This document shows, piece by piece, positions 48,241 through 61,863 of a DNA stretch of 64,000 bases. Source of the DNA: Trichopria drosophilae (lineage: Eukaryota > Arthropoda > Insecta > Hymenoptera > Diapriidae); the NCBI GenBank assembly GCA_030407085.1, contig CM059587.1, positions 100,187,001-100,251,000 on the forward strand, in the 5' to 3' direction. Below the pieces are notes generated by a model, which made no database searches, was not told where the DNA came from, and worked only from the letters and a program-made list of their open reading frames with translations. Made by a program: the position numbers and the translations under genes. The first letter of the stretch is position 1; each line of letters opens with the position of its first letter.

Positions 48241-49413
48241 TAAAATACACATCTTTCAAAATACCATCTAAATTATTTAGATACAATATTTCTTTTCGCG
48301 CAGTATTTTGAAAAAATGTGGTATTATAATGAGCTAACGAAGATGCAATATTTTATTTTAATTTCTATAACTGAATTTTGTCTAATTTTAGAATCATGTC
48401 TGCACTATTAGGAATGTTACAGATGAAAAAAATTATGTTGTATGATGTTCGAAAAATATTATAACCATTATTCTGTTATACAAAATTAAGAGCATTAATT
48501 ATAAGTAGTCCTGGCAATAATCCCAACACCGTATAGTCCTATTTAAAATCGTTTTATATATCAAATTCTAGTACACAGTCCAGTATTTTATTTTTTATGA
48601 TATGAACCTTTTAAAAAATTGTTGAATTAAAAACTATTTTCCCTCGTGTACATTGCTACTTTTTAGGATTTAATAAATTAAGTGTTAAAAAGTGAAATTT
48701 TTCACTAAAACTTTCGCGTTTAATCTATTGATCTGTTAGTACTAAAAAGTATTATTGTACATAATTGACATCATCGCGACTAGTACTTTTGACGAGGACC
48801 CCTGCTTATTGGTCATGAGTGCTCGTGCACTTGCGTCTGTTATTATCGGTTGTGTCATCCAAGTATAGCATATTGCCCTTATCTTCTCTCTTTAATTTGA
48901 GAACAGAAACGTACGAAATCGACAGTGGGGATCAGGATTTATTAAATCAGCAGTGCTCGTGAACCATTTTAGCTCGGTGCATAAGCACTTGACTGCCGTT
49001 CATCGCCGAAAAAGTCGACACTTGTAATTCAAAATCCCACTTTGATTATTATCGCTCTATATATATCACTTTCATTACTGTCTCGTTTGGAAATAAAAGT
49101 GGGATTATTTAATAAATTTGTTGTTTGGATGAAATTCTTTCAAATGTTTGAGTTTTTTTTATCTGATATCACATTCCTTGGTCATTTGAATGTAACTCGA
49201 ATACGTAGTGCTCAACGTAAGATGAACTTATAGTTAATGATAATTAAGACACGTTTCGACAGTTATCACAGTAATTCTGTAATCAATGAGTTGATATTGT
49301 CTACGATTAGTCGTAAAATTAGTTGTGTACGGATATTTGTAACTACTTCAATCTACTTCGTAGGTCAGGACTTAAAAATTGTCCCTCTTTTTTAATGCGT
49401 TTGCGGTCTTCAC

Positions 49414-49616
49414 GCTCTAAATTTGAATTAGTGAAGAGTGGGTTACTATTTAAAATTAGTAACAAAATTGACTAATTATTAGTCAATTTTAACTAATTGA
49501 ATAAGTTAATCAAATTATATTACTCATTCGATTAGTAGAAATTGACCAATATTTAGTAAATTCTGTTACTAATTTCAAATAGTAACTCACTTTTCACTAA
49601 TTCAGATTTAGTGAGC
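49414..49616. mobile_element. MITE with GCTC..AATTAGTGAA ends
   Basis: The left end, GCTCTAAATTTGAATTAGTG then AAGAGTGGGTTACTATTT, pairs with the right end ATAGTAACTCACTTTTCACT then AATTCAGATTTAGTGAGC. It is 203 bp, with AT-rich TTAGTCAATTTTAACTAATT inside. Confidence 0.65.
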
Positions 49617-51829
49617 ATTAAAACAAGTAACGTTGATTTCTTGACCGTACAGGTTCTTGATGAAATTTTGGTTAAATATACGATGAAAAATATTATAAAA
49701 AATATTCTGGATTACACAAAATCTTATCATTTCTGTGAGAAAGAGATGTACCGGATTGGTAATGTATTTAGAAACTTGCAAAAAGACAATGTAAAATTGG
49801 CAATGCATAGTGTAATAAATATTATACAGAATTTAGCGAAGGAAGGGCAAACATAAAAGAAGTTCGTGAAGCCGACACGAAAAGTAGTTTTCCCTGCCGC
49901 CGCTAGTCGCAGACATGACTATCGTAACGCTACTATCGTTGCTTTTTGCGCCCGTTATAGAAATGAATTTCCATTTGATACATAAAGGTGTTATCGTATG
50001 ATGCATAAATAAGTTATGTTATTTCTCATATTTCTGTAGCCGTATGGTGAAACGTAAGTAATTAACTCTCTTTTCCACTCAATAATTAGCTATTTCTTAA
50101 CAGGATAAAAAACATTAGCTTTGACTTTTCACTTTATTGTGCGTTATTTTGCTATCCTGTTGCAAGAAAAAGTACTATACTATTTTTCTACGTGTAGTAG
50201 ATTTTATGTTAAAATACTAGTAGTCAATTATTCTTGTTTGTGGAAGTGTCTTGAAATTCTTGATAGTTTTTAACGAGTTTTATGATTTTAGCCTCTTATT
50301 ATCTACGACGAACCTCTGCAAAAAAATGTGAAACCATAGGCCGCTGTTATTGTGGCTGTTCTATAGATTTATGCAATTTTTGTACTATTTACATTAAAAA
50401 TTTGTTTCCTATTCTTTATTTATTTTTTTTTAACAATACATTTCACAAATATGATGGATATGTTCGCAATATTAGGTCCATCATGTTTAATTTTGAAAAA
50501 CTTTTTGTAGTCATATTTAGTGATAAATGTGATGGAAATTCTTGGTATTTATCGGTTAATTTGTAAATATTAATTTGAGTAAAAATGTAAACAAATGTAA
50601 TAACATATGTCGAGCGCGATACTTTATTATCTTCTTATATATGTAAAATGTTGTATTCGATACCTATTGGATTTGATATTAAAAGGAAAAAGTAGAAAAT
50701 ATTCTTCTAGCACTTTAAACTTAAACTATTGTGAAAATTGGGTTTCGCACAAGGATGTCATTTTGCGCTCTTTGTTTGCTTTTTTACTTAAATTAATATT
50801 TAGAAATAAACAATTACTATTTATTTAGTGATACCCAAAACTATATAAAATATATGGCAATTGATAGACTAGAATTCTTCTCTATTCTGCAATGGAACAC
50901 AGTGATGCAATTTCACTTGTAACTGATAAAAAGCTACAATCCTGAAAGTTGACAGCCTCACCCAATTTTCTTTTCGGAAATATCAATAAAACCCTAACTG
51001 TATAATAGATTTATTTTAAACTTTTAAGTATAAATCGGCCTTGAAGGCAGAGAAGGCAGACTATTTATGAATAATGTTTGGCTTTCTGGAACCATTTAAA
51101 GGTTCAAGTGGACAAAAATGAAAGTAGATTAATGTTTATTTTTAAAGCAAAACAAACCAAAACAATGTTTCTATTATACTCTATATGTTGTTCAGTCCAA
51201 GAAAGAGTAGAAATGTATTTGAACTCTTTGGAATACACTTTAATATCAGCCCCAATCAGGAGTAGATTATTTACTCCACTGTACTTGGAACTGCGTTCTT
51301 TAGATTAAAAATTGACACTAGTCTGATATGGAGGCCTTAATTTTTTAAAAATTTGGATTGGATGGAAGTGATTCTCTAATAACTGTGGTATTTAGCGAAT
51401 GATTTCGGCCCATTACAAAATTGATTGATAATTTTTAGTATAGTTATGTTACATTTAGGTAATAGAGTGTGCTAACAAAATAGAACAACTACTAGTACGA
51501 AATAGTTATTTTCGTATCAAGGGCGTAAAATAACTGTTACGCCCGTAGATGTTCACCGCGCACGAGGGATGAAAAAGCCGGACCGAGGGTTGCAGATGAT
51601 CACCTTGAGGGTGTAAAAATATAAGCCCGTGATACGAGCATAATTTTTTTAATTAGTAGCTGTGAAAAGTGGCTATTTTCAAAGATTTTAAACAATGATG
51701 ACTCAGAAAAATCCCTATCTTAGTACATTGTTCATTTTACGCCTACTGAATAAAAAAAATCATTTTCGTCCCCTAACGAATCCGGTATTATAATTTGGTA
51801 AAAAATATGAAATAAAGCCATGCGAATCA

Positions 51830-52600
51830 AAAATGAAAAAATTTGTTGCCAAAAATATTGATCGCCATGTTGAATCCGCTATTTAAGTAGTTTAAAAAGA
51901 ATAAAAGATTCCACCATATTTGATCCGCTATTTTGAATTTTTCATGTCTGATATCACGCATTCCTAATCAGAGACCCTGAAAATTGCCGAGTGAACATTT
52001 TCAGCCGAAACCGGTAAAAAATGTAAAAACATTTCGCCATATTGAATACGCCATTTTGAATTTTTTTAATATTGCATAATATGAGCCGCCGGAAAGTAAA
52101 ATACATTTTTTTTACATTTCAGTGGACCCCTGATGTCTGAAAAGTCAATGTTCGGAAAACAAATTTTAATTACCACAACCTTATTGGAAAGTTTATGCAG
52201 CATCTTTTTTCTTCTATAAAAAAATGCACACACAAAAACATCAAGACAGTGTTGTGGCGTAGAAAACTAACAGCGATTTGATTAAAATTTAAGAGCCCAA
52301 AGTCGTCGTTCAATTTTGTATTATTCAGGCGTTAATGGGTACCAGCTTTTTTGAAATTTAAAAATTTCAGTTTAGATTCATAAACGGCCGCCAACAAAAT
52401 CCCAGTTTTACCTCGATCAAGTAATTTTGTACATTTCGGCCAGCCATTTTGATTTTTCAAAATCGAAATTCAAGTGCATCATCTGCGTTCCTGAAAATAC
52501 CAGAATATTAAGTTTCATTTAAATCTAGTAACTTTTTCTCATTTCGGTCCGCCATTTTAGATTCGCCTTATTCGAAAAAGTGAGGTCAAACTTCGTCATG
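51830..52600. repeat. Cluster of degenerate ATGGCGGA / GTCGCTGATTACGAA modules
   Basis: Reversed modules occur at about 51900-51990 (TTTGATCCGCTATTTTGAAT, CTAATCAGAGACCCTGAAAA), 52030-52080 and 52430-52570 (CATTTCGGTCCGCCATTTTA). They resemble the interior of the TTAA-type elements, but I see no clear ends. Confidence 0.5.
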
Positions 52601-53390
52601 TTTAAGTGTCGTCTACACCTTAGCATACAATTTCTGTAAAGAAATCCACCATTTTAACACTTTGTTTAATATTCAACAATATACCATAATTATATAATTA
52701 ATATTTATCGGCTGTTCTAAATAATTAAGTTATTGACTTTCGGTATATGAAAAACATTTTCGACTCTTAATTTCACCATCTTCGGCTCTTAATGGTGGCC
52801 ATATTCAGAAATAAAATAGCAAAAAGAAGAGATACTTCAAGTAAAAAAAATTACTTGGGCGTTTTAAGAAATTGGTTGTTCTTTTTTAGATGCTGGAGAT
52901 CGGCATAACATGAAGCATGTGAATAGTAAATATTGATTTATTTATATTTCGTAAGATGTTTTCGAAATAAGAAAACAAACGATTGCAAAAAAATTAATTA
53001 ATAATTACCTGAAATGTGTAAAAAATGAAATACGAAAAGGTGGCCGTCACTCTCACTTGTAAAAATTATTCTTAATAAAAAAATGACTTAGTCGACCGTC
53101 TTTAATATAAATCAATAATGCGGTGACATTTATTTAAAATAAAAAATAAATACATGTATTAATAAAAAATTGCAATCATATGTCTCAATAAACAGGATTT
53201 GTTACCCTTCGAAGCTAATAAAGAAATTTGTAATTGAGTGCCAAAAGCTCCGAATCGCCTAATCATCTGCACAATAGTAATATTGTCTTAGTATGCAACT
53301 TTTGCACAAATTTTTATATGAATTTTGAAATGACATTTTCATGATTATAACTAACAAAGTAAGTATCGTAAAGAAGGAAGGGTAGACCTT

Positions 53391-53960
53391 CGGAAAGACT
53401 GGGTCACCTGGAAAAAATGAAGTCAAAATTTGTCGCTCGGACATATCTTGGCCACTATATTGAAAAAATATCGAAAAAACGTCCTTTTTTTTTTAGTTTT
53501 TTCCATTTATCTTGAAAACTCGAACTCGCACAAAAAAAAGTTTCAAACAAAAAATGTAGAGCTTGAATTTGTCTACAAAAAGAAATTGAATACAATTTCT
53601 GCCTAAAATTAAAAGTAACGCCGTAAATAAAGGTTGAATATGAGAATGTAGTCAGTGAATTTCAGAAGGATAGGAACTAGTCGGATTCAAACTCCGCTAG
53701 ATGGCGAATTGCGATTCCGCGGTCGATACGCGTTCTCGTCTCAATAATGGGTTACTGTTTCGTTGATTAGTTCGAGTTTTAAAAATAAATGAAAAAAACT
53801 AAAAAAAATACGTTTTTTCGATATTTTTTCAATATAGCGGCCAAGATATGTCCGAGCGACAAATTTTGACTTCAGATTCGTGTTCAGCGATCCAAAAATG
53901 CGTCGGAAAACATGTCAATTAAATTTTTTCCAGGTGACCCAGTCTTTCCGAAGGTTTACC
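53391..53960. mobile_element. Foldback element, GGTAAACCTTCGGAA family, copy 1
   Basis: The left end is GGTAGACCTTCGGAAAGACT and the reverse complement of the right end is GGTAAACCTTCGGAAAGACT, both continuing GGGTCACCTGG. The arms share AAATTTGTCGCTCGGACATA and TATTGAAAAAATATCGAAAA. The right arm has an extra ~50 bp containing the module GATTCGTGTTCAGCGATCC. It is 570 bp with no ORF. Confidence 0.75.
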
Positions 53961-54699
53961 ACAGGTCTACAAAAAAAGATTTATATACGGGTCTTATTAT
54001 GTACACTCTTAATTTCTTAAAGTGAATTTTGAGCCAAGTTCGACTTTATCTAAAGTGAATCCGTTATTTCCACTTCTATGTAGAGAAGTACGACATTTTA
54101 ATGGGAAAACAACACTGCTTTAAAAAAGTGATTGTTCCTAAACTAATAACCTATAAACGCTGATCCGATATTTCGCATAAGGATAGAAATTAAGTTTCTA
54201 TCGTCTTGAAAAACTTTTTTTAAATATTGCCTTGCAGTATTGAAGTTCGTAAATGAGTTTTTGAATCGTCATTAGATACACATAAGTACTCCTTAAACAA
54301 ATTTTCAGTGTAAAATTGAAACTTCAATTTAAGAGTAAGAAGACGTTTTTAGAACGTCAGTTTACAGAGTGAAAACCCTCAAAACCTTACTTTTTGGGTC
54401 TTTACTCCCACTTTTCTCAAAATACTAATGTGATATGTAATTTTAGAAACCGGGATCGTACACAGCGCTGCAAAACACATTGAAAAGCACTCCGATAAGT
54501 AAAAAGAAAAAAACATGTAGGCCTGTATAAGTAATTAAAACAAACAAATAAGCAAATGTATGAGCACACTAATAAAGAAGTTTTAAACTAAGGTCGAATA
54601 AGCTTAATTTAAGATGTAACAAAAACAACACCAACTAGAAAATGTCATACTTATACATTGGTTTCATTTATGAAGTAATAATTTTAAGCCGTTCTTTAA

Positions 54700-55506
54700 C
54701 CCTTTGAAGCATACATTTTTCTCTTCGCAAAAAACATCTGAAACTGGTTACTCGAGGGTTTTCGGAGTCGCTGATGACGAATCCGGACTCAGATTTTCAA
54801 AATTAAAAATGGTGGATCCAATATGGCGGACCAAATTCAGGAACAGTTACTTGATCGAGCTGAAACTGGGTACTGGGGGTTTTTAAAGAAGCTCAGATTC
54901 AGATATTGAAAATTCAAAATGGCAATTCTAACTTTGCTAACCAAATTCATGAAATCAATGGTGATTATTATAAAAAGATTAAAAGATCCCGTGTGTCACT
55001 ACCGATTTGAGCCGAAAAGGAAACTTTTTTTTTAATTTGGTCCGCCATATTGGATCCGCCATTTTAAATTTTCAATATCTGAGACTGGATTTATGATCAG
55101 CCACCCTAAAAGCCCCCGAATTCCCAGTTTCAGCTAGTTCAAGAAACTTTTTTTTAATTTGGTCCGCCATATTGGATACACCATCTTGAATTTTTAAAAT
55201 TTGAGGCCGGAATCGTAATCTGCGACCCTGAAAATCCTAGTATACCATAGGTTGCAAAAATATGTTAAATACTTTCCTACTAATACTTTTTTATTGTAAA
55301 AAGTGTTGTTTTTCAGTATTTATTTGGTTATATCAACAAATTTGCAGCAAATATTGACTAATTGCACATAATTTCAGATTTTTTGATATATTATGATATT
55401 AAAATAACAAAAATAAAGAATGAGTCTATCAAATTTTAACTTAAAAACGAAAAAAAACCATGAGGAAATAGGTGGTATAGATTCTATACCACCATGCCGG
55501 AAAGGG
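54700..55506. mobile_element. TTAA-type foldback MITE, copy 3
   Basis: TTAA (54696-54699) then CCCTTTGAAGCATACATTTT begins it; ACCACCATGCCGGAAAGGG then TTAA (55507-55510) ends it. It is 807 bp. Forward modules (TTCGGAGTCGCTGATGACGA, AAAATGGTGGATCCAATATG) occupy the left half; reversed copies (GGTCCGCCATATTGGATCCG, twice) occupy the right half. The exact TTAA duplication and CCCTTT end point to a piggyBac-like non-autonomous element. Confidence 0.7.
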
Positions 55507-58269
55507 TTAAAGCGAGGATGACGATTCAGTTTAATCCCACGTATCGATTTTTATGAACATTTTGATATTCTTTTGTATTTGTAAATGAAAATAATGTTTT
55601 TATAACGAAATGAGATAATGTTTTCAAAACAAAAAATATTTAAACAAAATGATTTAAATACAAATCATTGTAATATAATGCTGCCAAAATATAATGACTT
55701 ATTTATTGTTTACAGCAATCGTAACTGATAAATTAGTTGAATTCAGATAGATTCTGTAGCCGAATGTAAGTACTCTTGCACTCTACTCATTGTGCACTTG
55801 GACATCGGCGTATCGACCTCTAAACGTACAATGTAACAGAGCCGCACGCACTAAAGTTTTAATCTTATACTTCTCAGCACGCACGCTCGTGATTAATTTG
55901 TCTGTTGGTCAATTCGCCTCGTTTACAGGTCGACCATTTCGAGTCTTCCCTATAATAGGTTACATGATTATCGAAATAACTCATTTTAGGAATCTTACGA
56001 GATTTGATGATTCGTATCTTTTTTTTTATTCAAATTATTGATATATTGCTTTTACCCATTTACTCAAAATTGCTCTTCCAAAAGTCGCATAATGGACCTG
56101 CAAATAGTATAATTAAATGTATTTATTTAACACTAGAAATTTGACTTTTAGCAAATTTTTGTTGTTGTGTTCCGCAAATGTGTCCTTATAAGAACTGCAC
56201 GAGGCATAACTTAGTAAAAATCATTATGTTATCCAAAAAATGGAACCACCTGAAAATAAATACCACTTGAATATCAATGGTATGTTGATAAAGAATATGA
56301 TAAGAATAAACTTCATATTCATTATCTATAATTGCATCCGACAAGTCAAATATAATGGCAGTGTGCAGAGTGGAAGTTTTCCACCCTCGTTTCTCTTCAT
56401 GAAAATATTACCCCTTCATTTTCTATGATAGAAGGTCAATAAATTATTTCACTCTTTAAAGTGGGAATTCTCTGTATAAGAAATTTAGAGAGAAAGCTTC
56501 AATGACAAAATATATTTATAAAACTAATTAATTAGTTTTCCAAGTACTCGGAATATCATTGTTGTAATTGGAAAATTATCAAGTAAACACATATGTTTTG
56601 TTTACATTTTTATTATGAAGATGGATGAGGATTCAAAGATTCAGCCCCGTGAATATTCTCAAAACATTTTCAAAACAACATACTTAAAGGAATGCAATAC
56701 CACGTCGTCGCCCCGTGTTTTTCATAGATGGCGCTACCGCCTGATATAATAGTAGCGTGACTAGAACGCTGCCATAATGTTTAAAATTTGGGCGAATTTT
56801 ATTCGAATGTCCAACTACAATTTGACGTGGAATTCATTTATGATAATCATGAGACTTCAGTTTGTAGCTTTATAACAATTGTTTTTTGCAGAAAAATTAA
56901 ATTTTTTTTATTATTTATGGCCTCGAAAAAGCGTTCAAAAATCCCAACTAAATTTAAACCTATTTCTTAAGCAATTCTAAAAACATTTTGCTCAGAGACA
57001 CTTTTTTCCGAAAATGTATAATTTTAAAATAACAACTTCCCTAACCTTTCGTTTATTTTTTTCTATCTTAGTTGCCGTTTTCACGTTTATTTTCAAAATG
57101 TTAATTTGTAAGTTTTAAAATTCCAATCTCGAAGACACGATTTCTTTACTTTAAACAAGAATTGTGAAAATATTTCAATATGAAAATACGATATAAAGAA
57201 GAACAAAAATAATTTTGTTGAAAAGTGTATGCTTTTTTGGAAATAATCGTATACAGTTTTTGACGGTTAATTTTTTTAAGAAATGTAATAAGATTCAGTT
57301 AATTTTACATCAGATACGCCAGCCTGAACATTTTTTAGAACCTTATTTTATACAAAATACAACCGTGGAAAACTTCCAGACAGATGGAAAGTAATCTTGA
57401 TAAAGAGAGAGAGTATTAGAAGTTCCCATGTGCGTCATAGATTTATAAATAAACATTAGAAAAATACTAGCAGCACTTCCTATACTCCCTCTCATTCGTG
57501 GATGCAAACATAGAAAACATCGAAATAGAAAATTTGCTAGATTTCTAAGAGAAATTATTATTGTTCCGTGGAAAACGGAAATGTAAGTGCGATGTTAAAT
57601 GTGAACAAAGAAAAAGATAGTGTTATTAATATTGTATATTATTAAAAAAAAGTAGTATTCTTCAAATTTGTACCTAGTATCTTTTATCTCCAGACTCTTA
57701 AATGCTACTATCTTAAGCGGAAAATATTAATTTCATAAAAATAGATAATTTTAAGATAAGAGATAGTGCAAGTGTATTCTAAATGGACGAAAGAACGTTT
57801 ATTTGTAAGAAAAATGGATTTAATAACGGCTAAATAATAATTTAAAAACATTTCAAAACTCGTCAGAACAATTATTATTCAAAATAATGTCTATTTTTGA
57901 AGATATTTTTAAAATGTTATAATGAGAGTAACAAAGTCAATTTTTAAAAAACTTTACATTAAAAACAAAAATAAGAACCGAACTCAAAAGATTGGATTGA
58001 AAAAGATTCAATCAAGTATTTCGTATCAAAAAAAAAAGTAAAATGTACATATCCTACTATTTTCAAGGAAGCTATTCAAAATTCCGAGGTCAAAGTTGAG
58101 TTTCAGTCATCAGTAATTCTAATATGGCCTCGAGCTTGAAAAGAGCTGTCCAAAAATTGAGATACACTTTTATTCCTCGCAATTATTTTCGAGCTATTAG
58201 AATATTGGGATTCTATTGAAACTATCAACAAATGTAGTCAAAGTATTTAAATTGCCTAATTTTAGTTTA

Positions 58270-58745
58270 AACTCCACATCATTGTGCTCACGCTCTCAAA
58301 ATGGCGTCCACAATAAAAATTTCTTTGAGAATTTCCGGACGCTCTGAATACAAAAATTCGAGATCTTAAAAAAAATATCAAGAATGAACATTTCTTAGAA
58401 TTCACTGAGAAATATAATTTAATTTTTAAAGATTTTATTATTATAGTTTATGAAATTTGTTATCTAAATCCAACCATTGTTGGGTAGTAAATCTGAGAGT
58501 ATTAATAACTGTTTTGTCAGTCACTTCAATCCTCTTGTTGTATAATAATAAAATCGAATTTGACGAATTGACGAAAATCAAATTAACGACCCCGACAATC
58601 CAGAATAAAGAATTTCCGATGGTTCTAATAATTCTGAAAAAATTTTGTTCGTCATATTGGAACTGCCATTTCGAATTTTTAAATTTTGTGATCAGGTTTG
58701 TAATCTGCGACCTTGAAAACAGTACGGATGACAAATATCAAAAGA
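58270..58745. repeat. Isolated module fragments
   Basis: One reversed module (CAGGTTTGTAATCTGCGACC) lies at 58693-58712, after TTCGTCATATTGGAACTGCC at about 58649. No element ends are visible. Chance ORFs on both strands cross it. Confidence 0.4.
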
Positions 58746-59227
58746 AACGATTCAATAGAATAATCTGCCTCTGACAGAGTTAATAAATTTAAGCATAAAA
58801 TTTCTCAAAATTTACCAAAAAACTATCACTTAACTAAGTACTAACATTTCATTGTTAGTAAATTTTGGTAATTGCTCATAGTTCTTTTAGTTACGACGTC
58901 CTGACGTATTCCAAATAAACTCTCATTGAGGAGGTTGTGAGGTGGTTACAAAGAAGTGTCATAAAAAAGTAAAATTTTTTCTTAAAATTCAAGTATTTCA
59001 TCTCTATTTATCAATATTTTGAATAAAACTGCAATGTACTAGTAGTTCAAAGTTTGATAACAATAAAAGACTCCAAATATTTCTTTTCAAATTTGAGGCC
59101 GTATTGGATAAGAAATTAGCTAAAACTAAAGTTTGTCCTCGGAGCGACCTCGAAAGTTCGAAAGAATATTAAATCTCAGAGTTATATTCAAATTGTCCAA
59201 ATCTTCCATTATGGAAGTAATTTAATA

Positions 59228-59706
59228 TTTGTAAAAAATCAGATTCTAGGTATTACGGTTCTTTTACAACATTAAAATAACATTAAAAAGCTGAATTAAA
59301 TTATTGGGTTGTTGATGTCAACCACTAAATATGAAAAAAAGTGTGTGCAAATAATCTATTTGTGTATTATTATAGCAAACGGAACTTTTCATTTCTTCGG
59401 AACTGCATATATGAAAAATTATTGACTCGACCACTATCAGATTCTGCATCCCTCTAGCGATAATATCTAGAACTACACGCCTATTGCTAAAATACATGTT
59501 TCGTCCCGGTACCCCTATGTGGACTCATCAGTAAGATGGTACCATAGAGGACCTGTCTTAGTATATGGTTTTTATTTTAAAAATTCAGATTTTAAATTTC
59601 ATATTTAGTGGTTGACATCAACAACCCAATAATTTAATTAAGCTTTTTAATGTTATTTTAATGTTGTAAAAGAACCGTAATACCAAGAATCCGATTTTTG
59701 ACAAAT
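59228..59706. mobile_element. Foldback element, ~108-bp arms
   Basis: Arms 59228-59335 and 59599-59706 share TATTACGGTTCTTTTACAAC, ATTAAAATAACATTAAAAAG, TTGGGTTGTTGATGTCAACC and ACTAAATATG. The 260-bp centre has ATGTTTCGTCCCGGTACCCC. A related word (GGGTTGTCGATTTTCAACCA) occurs near 9605. Confidence 0.8.
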
Positions 59707-60200
59707 TTTAATTTCAAGCGGTTAAGAAAGTAAAATACTTGATTTATATTTAATTTAATATTTAAATAAAATTAAAACTCATGGACTCGTGAGCGTTAGT
59801 TAAAAATCATATTTTTGCACAAATTTCAAAAAAGATTAATATCGTGGAATACAAAAATCAGGAAATCACAGGGATATTAGTTTTTACTGGCGATTGCTAC
59901 GATTTCGGTGTCACGGAAGGATCTCGAAGTTCTGGAACATTTCGCAGGATCGTAATCACGTTCTCTACACGCGGACTGGTTCACTTTGTACGCCAATTGC
60001 GTAACTCTTTCTTGCAAAGTAAGTGGTTCCCATACTGGGGTTAAAGATCTTCCGAAATACTTTTTAGAGGCCAACAATCTGATGACCGATCTAGAACTTC
60101 TCGAAAGTTCAATGAATTCGTAATAGCTTCCCGAATAATTTCATCAAAATGAAAATATCCAAGAAAATGATATAGATATCCGAAGCATAATGAAAGATAG

Positions 60201-60997
60201 TTTTGGTTAAAACTTTTCTGAAAAAATGAAAATTCTCTTAATTTAGATTCGGATTTGAACCTCCAAAAATGAGATAAAAAAAATATATCACGAGCAAAGC
60301 TCGAGTAAGCGTTATTATCATGTCAGAACATTTAATTACAGATCGGCGATATAAGGAATGAAAAAAGTTATACTAGTAGGTTCTGTTTTCCTCTGGTGAT
60401 AATAAAATAAAACAAATGTCTATTTTAAAAGTTTTTTAAAGAGAATTTTCAGTTTTTTCTTTTTTTAGTAATGTGATCGATTTTAACCAAAACTATTTTT
60501 TTTTAAATTTTAAATTTTGACACATGGTATCACGAGCGTATACTTACGATGAGTAACACATCTCGTTACCAATATGAGTGTGTATATGTCTTACAGTAAA
60601 TCTGATATTCCTCAAAATTAGATTTACTTTAAAAATTACAAATCCAAAAATTAAACCAAACACTTTTAAGGCAAGACATCTCTGGATTGCCTTACTGAGG
60701 CCTTATTTAGGAGTCCCCGCGGATGTCTGAGACGAAACCTGCTTTTTTTATTCAAAATAGACATTTGTTTTATTTAATTATCACCAGAGGAAAACAGAAC
60801 CTTCTAGTATCATAACTTTTTTCATTCCTAATATTGCCGATCTGTAATTAATGTTCTGGCGTGATAATAACGCATACTCCAGCTTTGTTCGTCATATACT
60901 TTTTTATCTCATTTTGCAGAGGTTCAAATCTGAACCCAGATTAAGAGAATTTTCAGTTTTTTCATTTTTTAGTCAAGTGACCGATTTTAACCAAAAT
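60201..60997. mobile_element. Foldback element, ~235-bp arms
   Basis: Arms about 60201-60430 and 60752-60997 pair through TTTTGGTTAAAAC, GAAAATTCTCTTAAT, CGTTATTATCA, GGTTCTGTTTTCCTCTGGTG and AACAAATGTCTATTTT. A third, partial copy of the outer end (AGAGAATTTTCAGTTTTTTC and GATTTTAACCAAAAC) lies in the spacer near 60440-60490. No ORF. Confidence 0.8.
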
Positions 60998-61689
60998 GTT
61001 TTATTTAATTTTAAATTCGAACGGTCGAGAAATATTTATTGTTGTTTATATTCGAAGAATGCTTGAAAAATTAAAAAAAAAACTTTACTCACAACCGAAA
61101 TGTAAAATAAATGTAGTTTTCAGTTTAATACAATATTTATTCAATTGAATAGTTAATTACTGTTTGAAAATCGTTTAGTATTTTTAGAGTTCAACGTCTG
61201 AGTGATTATAAGTTTGCCGAATATGAAAAATGATTTGGTTTTTAACTCATTAACACCCAGAAACAGAGATTTTGTAACGTCTTTTCGAGCCTTATTCTTT
61301 TAACAATGCGAAAGGAATAATCAAACGGAAATGATGCGTCTTTGTGTTTTTGACTATGCTCTTTCAGAATCTGGCATTACATTTTCATTTTTTTTACAAG
61401 AAAAATAAATATGGCGGCTTTTAGATGAAAAAATTCGGAAAAATGAAAACTGTTTTTTTATGAATTTTGTTCAGATTGAAGCAGAGATATAATCCCGTCG
61501 TTTTTTCACTAATCGGTGAATAAAATAGTTGTAGTTTATCGGAATATTTTTGAAAATGGTTAGAAATATTATTTTCATTATCAAAATGGCGATTAACGTC
61601 TTCCTGGAGAGTGAACAAATTTCTGAATTGGTAATATGACAAATAGGCTGATGGATTTATATGAATCTTCGTTTCCTAAGGTTTTCGAG

Positions 61690-61863
61690 GGCGCCGAATA
61701 CAAATGTGATGTCAGATTTTCAAAAATTCAAAATGGCGGATCCAATATGGCTGACATATTTTTGAAAAGACTTTGCATTTGCTTGAAATTTGTTACTCGG
61801 GGGTTTTTGGGGTCGCCGAATATAAATCTGATGTCAGATTCACAAAATTCAAAATGGCGGATC
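61690..61863. repeat. Two tandem ATGGCGGA modules
   Basis: Two forward modules follow each other: TGATGTCAGATTTTCAAAAA at about 61707 with TTCAAAATGGCGGATCCAAT, and GGTTTTTGGGGTCGCCGAAT with TTCAAAATGGCGGATC ending at 61863, immediately before the foldback element. Confidence 0.65.

Noticed and set aside
49611..49856. 81-codon ORF after a possible acceptor, KNIIKNILDYTKS-like
   Set aside because: The composition is what random AT-rich sequence gives, the start falls in the tip of a MITE (49414-49616), and there is no family resemblance or downstream exon.
50282..50828. 94- and 73-codon ORFs in series
   Set aside because: They are Cys/Phe/Ile-rich with no domain, and no splice logic joins them.
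53690..53760. tRNA-like GGATTCAAACTCCGC segment in a foldback centre
   Set aside because: No acceptor or anticodon stem can be drawn around it.
60240..60262. B-box-like GGTTCAAATCC (reverse strand), possible tRNA or SINE
   Set aside because: There is no A-box at the right distance and no cloverleaf; the sequence is part of a foldback arm and recurs mutated in the other arm.
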